A DNA stretch of 43,595 nucleotides from Phycisphaerae bacterium (GTDB lineage Bacteria; Planctomycetota; Phycisphaerae; Phycisphaerales; SM1A02): NCBI GenBank assembly GCA_002702575.1, contig PAAJ01000009.1:125025-168619 (forward strand). Reading direction: 5' to 3'. A program made the translations under genes and the position numbers. The notes below the pieces were generated by a model. It ran no database searches and had not been told where the DNA came from. It worked only from the letters and a program-made list of their open reading frames with translations. Shown piece by piece: positions 26,752 through 34,419 of the stretch (within the stretch, counting starts at the first letter, position 1; each line of letters starts with the position of its first letter).

Positions 26752-27645
26752 TCAGCACCGTTCGATCAAGGCGTCGGCAAGCGCATCGGCGGCCTTTGGA
26801 TGATGCCTGAAGAACAGGGACGGCTCCACGAGTTCGACCTCGTTGATCATCAGACGGGTTTCACTGCGAAGCAGATCGACTCGACAATAGAGAGGTGCCA
26901 TGCCGTCTTGTTCGCCGGTCCATTCAGGATGTGATCTGATCACCTCCATGACCTGTTCGGAGACGGCGCGTTCAGGCCCGTCGGCATCACCCGGCTGATC
27001 CGTTGCACCAAAATCATCCTGAACACGGTAATCACCCGGAACCGGAATCTTCTGGACGGCATGGGACCAGACGCCGTCGATGAAGATGCCGGACCATTCT
27101 CCACGCGTCTCCACATCTTCGAGATACGGTTGGATCAACATGCCCTGCGTCTGGAGCATTCGATCGAGGTTCGATTGCGCATCCTGGAGACTGTCCCGGT
27201 CCGCCGAGAATCGCATTGTTCCAAAGGCAGTCGCGCCGACCCGTGGTTTCATGAAACCACGTTTCCAGTCCTCCTCGTCCAGAATGGTCCCGAGATCGAC
27301 CGGGGTGCCGGCTTCGATCCATCGAGTCGGAACGACAGGCAATCCGCTTGTCTCCAGATCACGCAGATAGGACTTGCAGGTATTCCACCGGACCGTCCGG
27401 GCAGGATTGAACAGCTTGATCCGGTCAGCAGTCTGATCAGCCCAGTTCAGATAATGCTCGATTTTCTGCACGTAGTCCCAGGTCGTCCTGATCAGGCAGG
27501 CGTCGTACCGGTTCCACTGCACATCAGGGTTGGTCCAGACTTCATGTGCGATTTCGATGTTGCGGGCCACCAGTGCCTCGTGAAGAGGGGCATCGTCGAT
27601 TTCCCAATCGGGCAGTGAGCTGCATGTGGCGATGGCCAGTTTCAT
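26752..27645 (-). CDS. ATP-grasp protein, ligase of unknown substrate
   Basis: 297 residues from ATG 27645 (MKLAIATCSS); the frame could extend 12 codons, but this start gives the usual N-terminal beta strand. Recognisable pieces are LIRTTWDYVQ (~40-50), NPARTVRWNTCKSYL, GFMKPRVGATAFGTMRF (ATP-binding lysine strand and glycine-rich loop), LIQPYLEDVETRGEWSGIFIDG and the Mg-binding C-terminal RVDLLRSETRLMINEVELVEPS. These match small RimK/glutathione-synthetase-like ATP-grasp proteins, which join a carboxylate to an amine. No partner gene suggests the substrate. It is divergent from an MFS gene, with 62 bases between the starts, so product export is possible but speculative. Confidence 0.87.
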   Translation of the reverse strand: MKLAIATCSSLPDWEIDDAPLHEALVARNIEIAHEVWTNPDVQWNRYDACLIRTTWDYVQKIEHYLNWADQTADRIKLFNPARTVRWNTCKSYLRDLETSGLPVVPTRWIEAGTPVDLGTILDEEDWKRGFMKPRVGATAFGTMRFSADRDSLQDAQSNLDRMLQTQGMLIQPYLEDVETRGEWSGIFIDGVWSHAVQKIPVPGDYRVQDDFGATDQPGDADGPERAVSEQVMEVIRSHPEWTGEQDGMAPLYCRVDLLRSETRLMINEVELVEPSLFFRHHPKAADALADALIERC

Positions 27646-27707
27646 GGTCCGGACATGGTACCGCTCGCCCGCTCGATTCATGCCACCTGTACACTTCCTG
27701 CATCACC

Positions 27708-29039
27708 ATGCACATGGCCCCTCCAGCATCGATTGATCTGCACAACACGTATCCAGGCGGTCGATGGAAAGCCTGGTTGGCATGGTCGATGCCGGCGCTC
27801 TTCTTTCTCTACGAGTTCATGATTCGTGTGACGCCCGGGGTGATCGAGGGCCAGCTGCAGCAGCAATTCAACACGACTCCAGGTGACCTCGGTCTCCAGA
27901 TGAGCATGTACTACTACGCCTATGCCCCGATGCAGTTGGTGGTCGGCATCATTCTGGATCGCTTTGGTGGCCGTGGGCCAATGGCGATTGCGGCCATGAT
28001 CTGTGGTGCGGGTTGTCTCCTGTTCGCAGTCTCCCAGAGCATCGGCGGTCTGGGTGGGGCGCGTTTTCTCATGGGATTCGGTTCCGCATTCGCCTACGTC
28101 GGAACGGTCTATGTCGCCGCGATCTGGTTTCCAGGCCGACGGATCGCACTGCTTTCCGGTGTGACGGCCGCGCTCGGGATGCTGGGTGCGATCTCCGCCG
28201 AAGCGTTGCTCGGGCTCCTGCTGGAGCTGGTTTCCTGGAAGCAGGCCTTCGACATCTTCGCGGTTGCCGCCGTGATCATCGCCGGTCTCATGTGGCTCAT
28301 GGTGCCCAGAAGTCCGGAGTGGTATCTCTCTCAGGTCGCGGAGGAACAGAAGGCACATGGATCCGGTCTGCTGTCCGGTTTCAAGTTCGTCATCCGCAAC
28401 AGGCAGACCTGGTTGCTGGCCATCGTGACCGCATTGATCTATCTGCCCATCGGTACCTTTGCCGCCTTGTGGGGTGTGCGGTACCTCGAGGTGGTCATGG
28501 GATTCGCCACCGATGCAGCTGCACCGGCGGTCTCGCTGATGTTCCTCGGACTCGGCGTCATCGGTCCGTTGATCGGTTGGCATTCCGATGTCATTTGCCA
28601 GCGAGCGATCTACCTCAAGATCGGTGTCGTCCTGGCACTCGTCTGTTCAGGTGGTCTGTTGCTGTTGCCCAGCGGTATCGACTGGGTGGTCTATGTCCTG
28701 CTCTTCCTGCTGGGTGGATCAGCAGGAACCATCGTGGTCGCGTTTCCGCTGGCGATGGAGCACAACCCCTGCAACTGCCGTGGGACCGCGATGACATTCG
28801 TCAATTTCCTGCAGATGATCTTCGCCGGAGTTGGTCAATGGGTGGTCGGAATCCTGCTGGATACCACGTCGGATGATGGCACCCATCTCAAATCGGTCGA
28901 TCCAACGGATTTCCGCGTGGCGTTCCTGATCCTGCCTGGCTGTCTTCTGGCGGGCTTGGTGGTGGTCTTCTTCCTCAAGGATGCCCCTCGAACGGTCCAT
29001 CATGAGTCCGCAGTCGACTCTGCACCACTTGCTGATTGA
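27708..29039 (+). CDS. MFS transporter, paralogue of the gene at 598-1923
   Basis: 443 residues, 12 helices. Start at ATG 27708, since the longer frame would run antisense through the ATP-grasp gene; ATG 27714 is also possible and no good ribosome site is seen. It shares blocks PALFFLYEF, YYYAYAPMQL, LDRFG, and GSAFAY(V/I)G with VYVA.IWFP with the transporter at 598-1923, so the two are close paralogues. Helices 7-12 follow after a loop with SPEWYLSQVAEEQ. Inner-membrane secondary transporter; substrate unknown. The neighbouring divergent ATP-grasp gene might make a compound that it moves, but there is no direct evidence. Confidence 0.9.
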   Translation: MHMAPPASIDLHNTYPGGRWKAWLAWSMPALFFLYEFMIRVTPGVIEGQLQQQFNTTPGDLGLQMSMYYYAYAPMQLVVGIILDRFGGRGPMAIAAMICGAGCLLFAVSQSIGGLGGARFLMGFGSAFAYVGTVYVAAIWFPGRRIALLSGVTAALGMLGAISAEALLGLLLELVSWKQAFDIFAVAAVIIAGLMWLMVPRSPEWYLSQVAEEQKAHGSGLLSGFKFVIRNRQTWLLAIVTALIYLPIGTFAALWGVRYLEVVMGFATDAAAPAVSLMFLGLGVIGPLIGWHSDVICQRAIYLKIGVVLALVCSGGLLLLPSGIDWVVYVLLFLLGGSAGTIVVAFPLAMEHNPCNCRGTAMTFVNFLQMIFAGVGQWVVGILLDTTSDDGTHLKSVDPTDFRVAFLILPGCLLAGLVVVFFLKDAPRTVHHESAVDSAPLAD

Positions 29040-29135
29040 CATCGCTCTGGAATGGCTCACAATGGAATCAGCAGCTGGTGGGGGCCTGTCAGGCAGGTTT
29101 CCCGCCGCAGGTGGACTTTGTAGAAGGTGCCGTCC

Positions 29136-30632
29136 ATGACCGTCCACGGTTCTCGAATGACATTGATTTCAACTCTGTTGGCTGCCACGGCCTCCGTCGC
29201 AGCAGCGGGTGAGTCACGAGTGATTCCAGTCGAAGCGCGTCTCGACTCGATCGATGTTCTTTCCATCAACCATGCCCCATCCGATCCTTTGTCGACAGTC
29301 ACCGATCGAAGGCCGCTGCTTCGTGGGGACTGCCCGTCTGAGATTCATACCTTGACGGATTCGGATTTCGGTCCGGGTCAATACGTTCTTCAAGCCGGTT
29401 TCGAAGAGGGGGAAAGCGCAGCCATCTCGTTCTCGCTTCCAGCGGAGGCCTTCCCCGTACGACTTGATCTGGCTGAGATTCTGTTTGCGACCTTCAACTC
29501 GACAGTCCAGACCACGACGGAATGGTCTTTCAAGGCCTATTCGGGAAAACCGGATACCGGCTCACTGGTCGCGGAGTATTCATCCGATGGCGTGATTCTG
29601 CCCCATCTCGTGATGCCGCCCGGAACGAATGGAACGATCATCGCCTTCGGAATCGATCCGACCGATCCCAACCAGATCTTCATTCCGGACAACGGTAGTG
29701 GTGAGATCACGATTGCCTTTCGAATCGATGCGCACAACATGCCGGGAAGTCCTTGTCTCTCGCCACCCAACGAGAACATGAATGCATTCCCCGCGACGGA
29801 TACCAGTGGTCTTCAGTTTCCAGCCGGCAACTGGCTCGATCTGGTGGATGGGGCATTCTGCATCTGCGGAGTAGGCTGGCGTTCGTTCCAGCAGCTGCCG
29901 ACACTGTGTCGACCAAGTGGTGACTGGGTCATCCGAGCCACGCTGACGCCATTCAACTGTGGTGGCTCGGTCGGCGCCTGCTGTACCTCGGATGGCAGTT
30001 GTTCGGATCTCACTGAAATCGAGTGCGAGGTGATCTCAGGCGACTTCCAGGGTGATGGAACGATCTGTTCCGACCTCCAGTGTCCAGAGCCCACGGCGGC
30101 CTGCTGTGTTCCCTCGACCGGTGAGTGCGTCGATGCCTCCGAATCGCTGTGCAATGCCTTCTCGGGAACATGGTGGAGTGGTCAGAGTTGTGCCGACATC
30201 GTCTGTTTCCCGGTCGGTGCCTGCTGCCTGCCGGATGGCAGCTGTGTTCCGGATTCGACGCCGGAATCCTGTGTTGCCTTCTCCGGGACGTTCCAGGGTG
30301 ATGCCACCGATTGTGATGTTGTTGAGTGTCCTGAACCCGAGGGATGGTGCTGTACGGACACAGGTGATTGCTTCGAGCTGACGCAGGCGACCTGTCTCGC
30401 CTTCGGTGGCATCTATGGCGGAGATGGTTCGACATGCATCGATCCGGATGCCTGCGATGACTCGAGCGATTGCGTCGGCGACACCACCGGTGACGGTGTG
30501 GTCAATGTCGATGACGTCCTCGATGTGCTTGCTAATTACGGCAGTGACGGCAGCAGTGGTGATGCCGATGGGGACAACGATGTCGATGTCGATGATGTGC
30601 TTCTGGTCATCAATGGCTGGGGTGACTGCTGA
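29136..30632 (+). CDS. Secreted protein with four cysteine-rich repeats and dockerin-like C-terminus
   Basis: 498 residues from ATG 29136, chosen because AGAAGG lies eight bases upstream; GTG 29127 opens the frame. The signal peptide is LISTLLAATASVAAAG. Residues ~30-270 are a beta-rich domain of unknown type with several Cys near its end. Then come four repeats of about 40 residues (residues ~281-440), each starting (A/W)CC and carrying six Cys, with a recurring Gly-Asp-Gly segment. The last ~55 residues hold two dockerin-like loops (DTTGDGVVNVDDV and DADGDNDVDVDDV) and end NGWGDC. It is an extracellular, heavily disulphide-bonded protein, with no enzyme motif. It lies 96 bases after the MFS gene; its other neighbour is convergent. 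Confidence 0.88.
   Translation: MTVHGSRMTLISTLLAATASVAAAGESRVIPVEARLDSIDVLSINHAPSDPLSTVTDRRPLLRGDCPSEIHTLTDSDFGPGQYVLQAGFEEGESAAISFSLPAEAFPVRLDLAEILFATFNSTVQTTTEWSFKAYSGKPDTGSLVAEYSSDGVILPHLVMPPGTNGTIIAFGIDPTDPNQIFIPDNGSGEITIAFRIDAHNMPGSPCLSPPNENMNAFPATDTSGLQFPAGNWLDLVDGAFCICGVGWRSFQQLPTLCRPSGDWVIRATLTPFNCGGSVGACCTSDGSCSDLTEIECEVISGDFQGDGTICSDLQCPEPTAACCVPSTGECVDASESLCNAFSGTWWSGQSCADIVCFPVGACCLPDGSCVPDSTPESCVAFSGTFQGDATDCDVVECPEPEGWCCTDTGDCFELTQATCLAFGGIYGGDGSTCIDPDACDDSSDCVGDTTGDGVVNVDDVLDVLANYGSDGSSGDADGDNDVDVDDVLLVINGWGDC
29976..30455 (+). repeat. Four tandem ~40-residue cysteine-rich coding repeats
   Basis: Within the preceding protein, four copies begin ACCTSDGSC, ACCVPSTGEC, ACCLPDGSC and WCCTDTGDC. 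The shared layout is CC, six to seven residues, C, about seven, C, a Gly-rich turn (GDFQGDG, GTWWSGQ, GTFQGDA, GIYGGDG), C and C. Six Cys per unit would allow three disulphides. Copies differ enough in sequence to be an old expansion. Confidence 0.85.
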
Positions 30633-30669
30633 TCCCGCCGTCACCTCCGATTCCATGGCCATGCTTGAA

Positions 30670-31410
30670 TCAGACTGATTCGCTCAATGATTGAAGTGCA
30701 TCGATTCGATCACCCGCGATCTTCAGCGCCTGCTCGGATTGATCGATGCCGATACCCCGGCGACGATTCTTCCTCGCCGCGACAACGGTCGTACCCGAAC
30801 CGCAAAATGGATCGATGACCATTCCGCCTTCCGGACAGCACGCCTTGACGAGCAGTTCCAACAACGCAATCGGTTTCTGAGTCGGCCAGCCGTTTCGTTC
30901 GTGCGCCATGTTGTTGATCGAGGGGATGTCCAGAACATCCGTTGCCTTCTTCATCTTGCCCTTCAGGCGTTGGCTTGTCGCAGGAACCATGGGTGCTTCG
31001 AAGAAGTACTCTTGACCTTTGGCATAGAACAGAATGTCATCATGCTTTCTGGCAAAGCGACGTGGTGAGGATCCGCCGAGTCCATACTTCCAGACAAGTT
31101 GGTTGACGAAGGCCTTTGAGCCGAGCAGTTCGTCCAACAGCAATCGAAGATGATGCACTTGCCGCCAATCACAATGCAGCAGAATCGAACCGTTGGGATG
31201 CAGATGGTGAAGCACGACTTCGATGCGAGGTCTCATGAACTCCATGTAGGCATCTGAATCGTCAAGCAGATCTTCAAATGAAGCGCCGTCGCGTCCTTCC
31301 ATCGTGCGGCCCATCCCGAATGGCGGATCGAGATAGGCAAGATCCGCATTCAGCGGTTCCAGTTCCCGCAGAACGTCAAGACAGTCGCCGAGATGAAAGG
31401 TCGGATCCAC
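30670..31410 (-). CDS. DNA methyltransferase (N6-adenine/N4-cytosine, beta-class order), solitary
   Basis: 246 residues from GTG. Motif IV, LDPPFGMG (DPPF at 28-31), comes first and the S-adenosylmethionine-binding motif I, DPFCGSGTT (200-208), near the end, which is the beta-class arrangement of CcrM- or HinfI-like enzymes. HERNGWPTQKPIALLELLVKACCPEGGMV is the conserved helix before motif I. It has no C-terminal extension. It should methylate an exocyclic amino group in a short DNA site; the site is not readable. No endonuclease or specificity gene flanks it, so it is probably an orphan regulatory or maintenance methyltransferase rather than half of a restriction system. Confidence 0.92.
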   Translation of the reverse strand: MDPTFHLGDCLDVLRELEPLNADLAYLDPPFGMGRTMEGRDGASFEDLLDDSDAYMEFMRPRIEVVLHHLHPNGSILLHCDWRQVHHLRLLLDELLGSKAFVNQLVWKYGLGGSSPRRFARKHDDILFYAKGQEYFFEAPMVPATSQRLKGKMKKATDVLDIPSINNMAHERNGWPTQKPIALLELLVKACCPEGGMVIDPFCGSGTTVVAARKNRRRGIGIDQSEQALKIAGDRIDALQSLSESV

Positions 31411-31445
31411 GCTTCGATGCTATCGGATGCAGGTGAGAGACGTCT

Positions 31446-32186
31446 TCACCGACGTCGACGTCGCGTGACCCCGAGGCCTGCGATGGCGAGCAGGCACATC
31501 CCTGCAGGACCTGGAATCTGAGTGATCTCGAATGTGAGGTATTCGAACTCAGGGCCGCCACCTTCGGCAGGGAGAAAATCAAGCGACTCGATGACCGTCC
31601 AGACGCCACCCTGCATCGTGAGCATCTGGATGGTGTTGTTGGGGGAGAGGCCCCCTTGCTCGAACTCATTGAGATAGAACGATCCGGAATCGCCTTCACC
31701 CAGGTTCGAGACGGCCATGGCTTCGGAGTCGATCCCCGAATTCCAGTTGAACGCGCCACTGAGCAGGATTTCATTACCGATCGGGATGACGTCGAAGGTG
31801 CCTCCGGCGTCGATGTTGTATTGCCACGTGGCGGACTGGGGAACGGTCACCTGGGAGGTCACGATGGTCGGCGTGCCCGGAGGGTCCACCACATCGACAT
31901 CATCGAACATGGTCAGCACGGAAAGGCCGGCTGCGGTTTCGGCGAGCAGGATCGAAATGCGCCCCTGCGTCTCGATGCCGTCCTTGCGAAGTTCGGCATT
32001 CACCGCATTCATGTCGGCGGTGGAGAAGCCCGTTCCCGGAGAAGACAGAATGTCTGCGAACTCGCCGGACGCAAGATTGATTTCGGTTCCCGACCAGGAA
32101 ACAAATCGCGCGGTCGATTCAGCCATCGCCGCTGTGCCTGCAGCCAGCGTCGTCATCGTGATGAGCATGAATCTCTTGGGAATCAT
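31446..32186 (-). CDS. Exported protein with PEP-CTERM-like C-terminus
   Basis: 246 residues from ATG 32186, with AGAGG about nine bases upstream; the longer frame is unlikely to be translated. The signal peptide is KRFMLITMTTLAAGTAAMA. The mature part (SGTEINLASGEFADIL...) is Ser/Thr/Gly-rich and beta-like with no recognised fold. The tail has IPGPAG, the hydrophobic MCLLAIAGLGV and five arginines, so it carries the same class of sorting end as the protein at 14585-15295. Function unknown; probably surface-anchored or secreted through an exosortase-type route. Monocistronic, about 35 bases after the methyltransferase gene start on the same strand. Confidence 0.85.
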   Translation of the reverse strand: MIPKRFMLITMTTLAAGTAAMAESTARFVSWSGTEINLASGEFADILSSPGTGFSTADMNAVNAELRKDGIETQGRISILLAETAAGLSVLTMFDDVDVVDPPGTPTIVTSQVTVPQSATWQYNIDAGGTFDVIPIGNEILLSGAFNWNSGIDSEAMAVSNLGEGDSGSFYLNEFEQGGLSPNNTIQMLTMQGGVWTVIESLDFLPAEGGGPEFEYLTFEITQIPGPAGMCLLAIAGLGVTRRRRR

Positions 32187-32296
32187 CAATCGGACCCTCT
32201 GGACGTGATGTCCGGGACGCTCCCGGAAACTTGGAAAGCCAGTATAGCCAGGGACTTGTGGGTCACAAGGCACCGCGTCCAGAACGTCCTGAGGGC

Positions 32297-33742
32297 CTAG
32301 AGAAGGGGGCTGAGCATGCCTGCAGCGTTTCTTGCCAGCCGTTTGTTCCAGGCGGCCTGACGCCATTCTGCCCCGAGCACTTCGGTCGATTCATTCTGAT
32401 AGGACAGCTGGAGCAACCGCAGTTGTCCCGTGAAATCCGGATTCCAGCCGAGCATGTTGACCTCGAAGTTGAGCTCCATGCTCCGGCGATCGAGATTGGC
32501 CGAACCGACCATGAAGAGCTGACGATCCACGGTCAGTGTCTTGGCGTGGAGCAGACCTTCGTTGTAATGGAAGATCCTGACACCTGCGTTGAGCAGTTCC
32601 TCATAGTGGCTTCGGCTGGCAAGTGAGACGAGAAACGAGTCATTCTTCCTGGGCAGGATCAACTTGATGGAAACGCCTCGCTGTGCAGCGGACAGCAGCG
32701 AGGTCTCGGTGGCGACATCCGGAACGAAGTAGGGCGTCGTCAGAATGATTTCCTCACTGGCCACATGAAAGCAGGACTGCAGCACCATGGTGAAGCTGCC
32801 ATGGTCGAGATTGGGCCCACTGGCGATGATCTGGACATCAGCGCCATCCGATTGGACATGTGGTACTTCATGGAGAAGTGTTTCTTCCGTATCTCCGGTC
32901 TCCATGTACCAGTCTTCGAGGAAGAGTTTCTGCAGATCCAGAACGGCTGGTCCGTTGATTCGGACCATGCAGTCCACCCACGGGGCGTACTTCGCCTTGG
33001 GTGCGAAGGAAGGATCAGCGATGTTCTGGCTCCCGACGTATCCGACACGGTGATCGATGACGACGATCTTGCGGTGATTTCGGAGATCGATGCGTGCGAT
33101 CGGGATCCGAAGAATGCTGGCAGGCATCGCTTCAGCCACCTGGACACCATCGGCTTCCATTTCCCGGCGAAGATCTGAACGGAGAAAGTCGCGGGACCCG
33201 AGCGAATCGACAAGCACACGGCAGGTCACGCCTCGCTTGGCGGCCGCTCGAAGTGCATCGGCTACTCGACGCCCGGTGTCATCCACCAGATAGATGTAGG
33301 TGAGCAGGTGCACGTGCCGTGTGGCCGAATCGATGTCCGCACAGAGTGGGACCAGGAAGTTGGCGGCATCAATCTCGAGATCAAGCTGATTGCCGGCCAG
33401 CAGGTCCGTCGGGCACAGGTTCTCCGCCAACGTGAACACGCGTCGGTACGGAGATGGCGTGCGGGGTTCCATCCCCGGCAGATCCTCGAGATCGGGAAGT
33501 TCGATCGGATCAGGCGCATTGTCCAGTGAGGATCGTCGATCCTTGCGAGCTCGACCGACATACACCCCGCCGATGAGCAGGTAGATCAGGGCACCGATGT
33601 ACGGGACCAGGATGATGAACACGATCCAGGCCAGTCTCGTTTCGCTGGTCCCACGTCGTCTCAGGAGAATGTGGGTCAAGAGCGCGATGAAGAGCGCCGC
33701 GTCGATGAAGATCAGGCAAAGGATGACGATCAGATGAATCAC
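32297..33742 (-). CDS. cls: Cardiolipin synthase (phospholipase D superfamily)
   Basis: 481 residues from GTG. Two N-terminal membrane helices (~1-27 and 37-58) are followed by two phospholipase D domains. HKD1 is HRKIVVID (223-230), followed by GYVGSQN; HKD2 is HAKTLTVD (399-406), followed by FMVGSANLDRRSMELNFEVN. Spacing and length match bacterial ClsA. It joins two phosphatidylglycerols to make cardiolipin at the inner membrane. Its start overlaps the stop of the upstream membrane-protein gene (GTGA), and it is the last gene of the murC-to-cls run. Cardiolipin synthesis coupled to wall and division genes is a notable arrangement. Confidence 0.95.
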   Translation of the reverse strand: MIHLIVILCLIFIDAALFIALLTHILLRRRGTSETRLAWIVFIILVPYIGALIYLLIGGVYVGRARKDRRSSLDNAPDPIELPDLEDLPGMEPRTPSPYRRVFTLAENLCPTDLLAGNQLDLEIDAANFLVPLCADIDSATRHVHLLTYIYLVDDTGRRVADALRAAAKRGVTCRVLVDSLGSRDFLRSDLRREMEADGVQVAEAMPASILRIPIARIDLRNHRKIVVIDHRVGYVGSQNIADPSFAPKAKYAPWVDCMVRINGPAVLDLQKLFLEDWYMETGDTEETLLHEVPHVQSDGADVQIIASGPNLDHGSFTMVLQSCFHVASEEIILTTPYFVPDVATETSLLSAAQRGVSIKLILPRKNDSFLVSLASRSHYEELLNAGVRIFHYNEGLLHAKTLTVDRQLFMVGSANLDRRSMELNFEVNMLGWNPDFTGQLRLLQLSYQNESTEVLGAEWRQAAWNKRLARNAAGMLSPLL

Positions 33743-34419
33743 GTCCCTGATGTTCGCTTCTGGAGAGGCTCATCGCAACTGCCGAATCCAGCGGCCAGCC
33801 CCCATGCAAGCAACGCCACCAGCCAGATGCTGCCTGTGACGATCCAATCAGCCGAAACCGGGCTCATCTTGGCGGACACCATGGTCCACATGCTGCTGAG
33901 CGGGCTGATTCGCTCGAGCATCGGATTCTCGACCCAGAGCATGATGATCGGAGAGATCAGGGCGATCAGCAGGCAGAGACTCATCATGCAGAGTCGTCGA
34001 CCTGCTGAGACTCGACACCGTCCCCAGGCGGCGACGGCACCTGCAAGAAATCCCCAGCCAGTGAGCGTGAGGGCAATCAGGATCGTTCGTTCCAGACTCC
34101 ATGACGTCACCAGACCGGCAGGCCAGATGATCAGCTGGGCAGTCACCAGAAGAATGCAGGTTTCACGAAAGGTTCTCCCTGCAGGTTGTGAACGTGTGCT
34201 GGACATGGCCGCCATCGGCCACACGATCACCAGTCCGACTGCAGCCATCACCAGCATGAGTCGGATACCCGGCAACCAGGTTTCCGTAGTGGGTAGCAAC
34301 GGACGTCTCAGTCCGATGACGAGGATCCATGAGGTCAGCAGCCAGCAGGAACCGAAGAAGATGACGAGTCTCTGTGCCAGGAAGGGTGTCCCGGCAACCG
34401 GCAACAGTCTTCTGTTCAC
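33739..34419 (-). CDS. Polytopic membrane protein, unknown, between ftsQ and cls
   Basis: 226 residues from GTG, with about six hydrophobic segments: LVIFFGSCWLLTSWILVIGL, GIRLMLVMAAVGLVIVWPMA, TCILLVTAQLIIWPAGLV, ILIALTLTGWGFLAGAVAAW, LCMMSLCLLIALISPIIMLW and DWIVTGSIWLVALLAWGLAAGF. No catalytic motif or known family is recognised. It overlaps both neighbours by four bases (GTGA with ftsQ and GTGA with cls), so it is translated as part of the operon. Position and coupling imply an envelope or division role; that is inference. Confidence 0.82.
   Translation of the reverse strand: MNRRLLPVAGTPFLAQRLVIFFGSCWLLTSWILVIGLRRPLLPTTETWLPGIRLMLVMAAVGLVIVWPMAAMSSTRSQPAGRTFRETCILLVTAQLIIWPAGLVTSWSLERTILIALTLTGWGFLAGAVAAWGRCRVSAGRRLCMMSLCLLIALISPIIMLWVENPMLERISPLSSMWTMVSAKMSPVSADWIVTGSIWLVALLAWGLAAGFGSCDEPLQKRTSGT

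Noticed and set aside
30633-31445. Restriction-modification system around the methyltransferase
   Set aside because: Neighbours are a secreted repeat protein and a PEP-CTERM-like protein; no endonuclease or specificity subunit is present.
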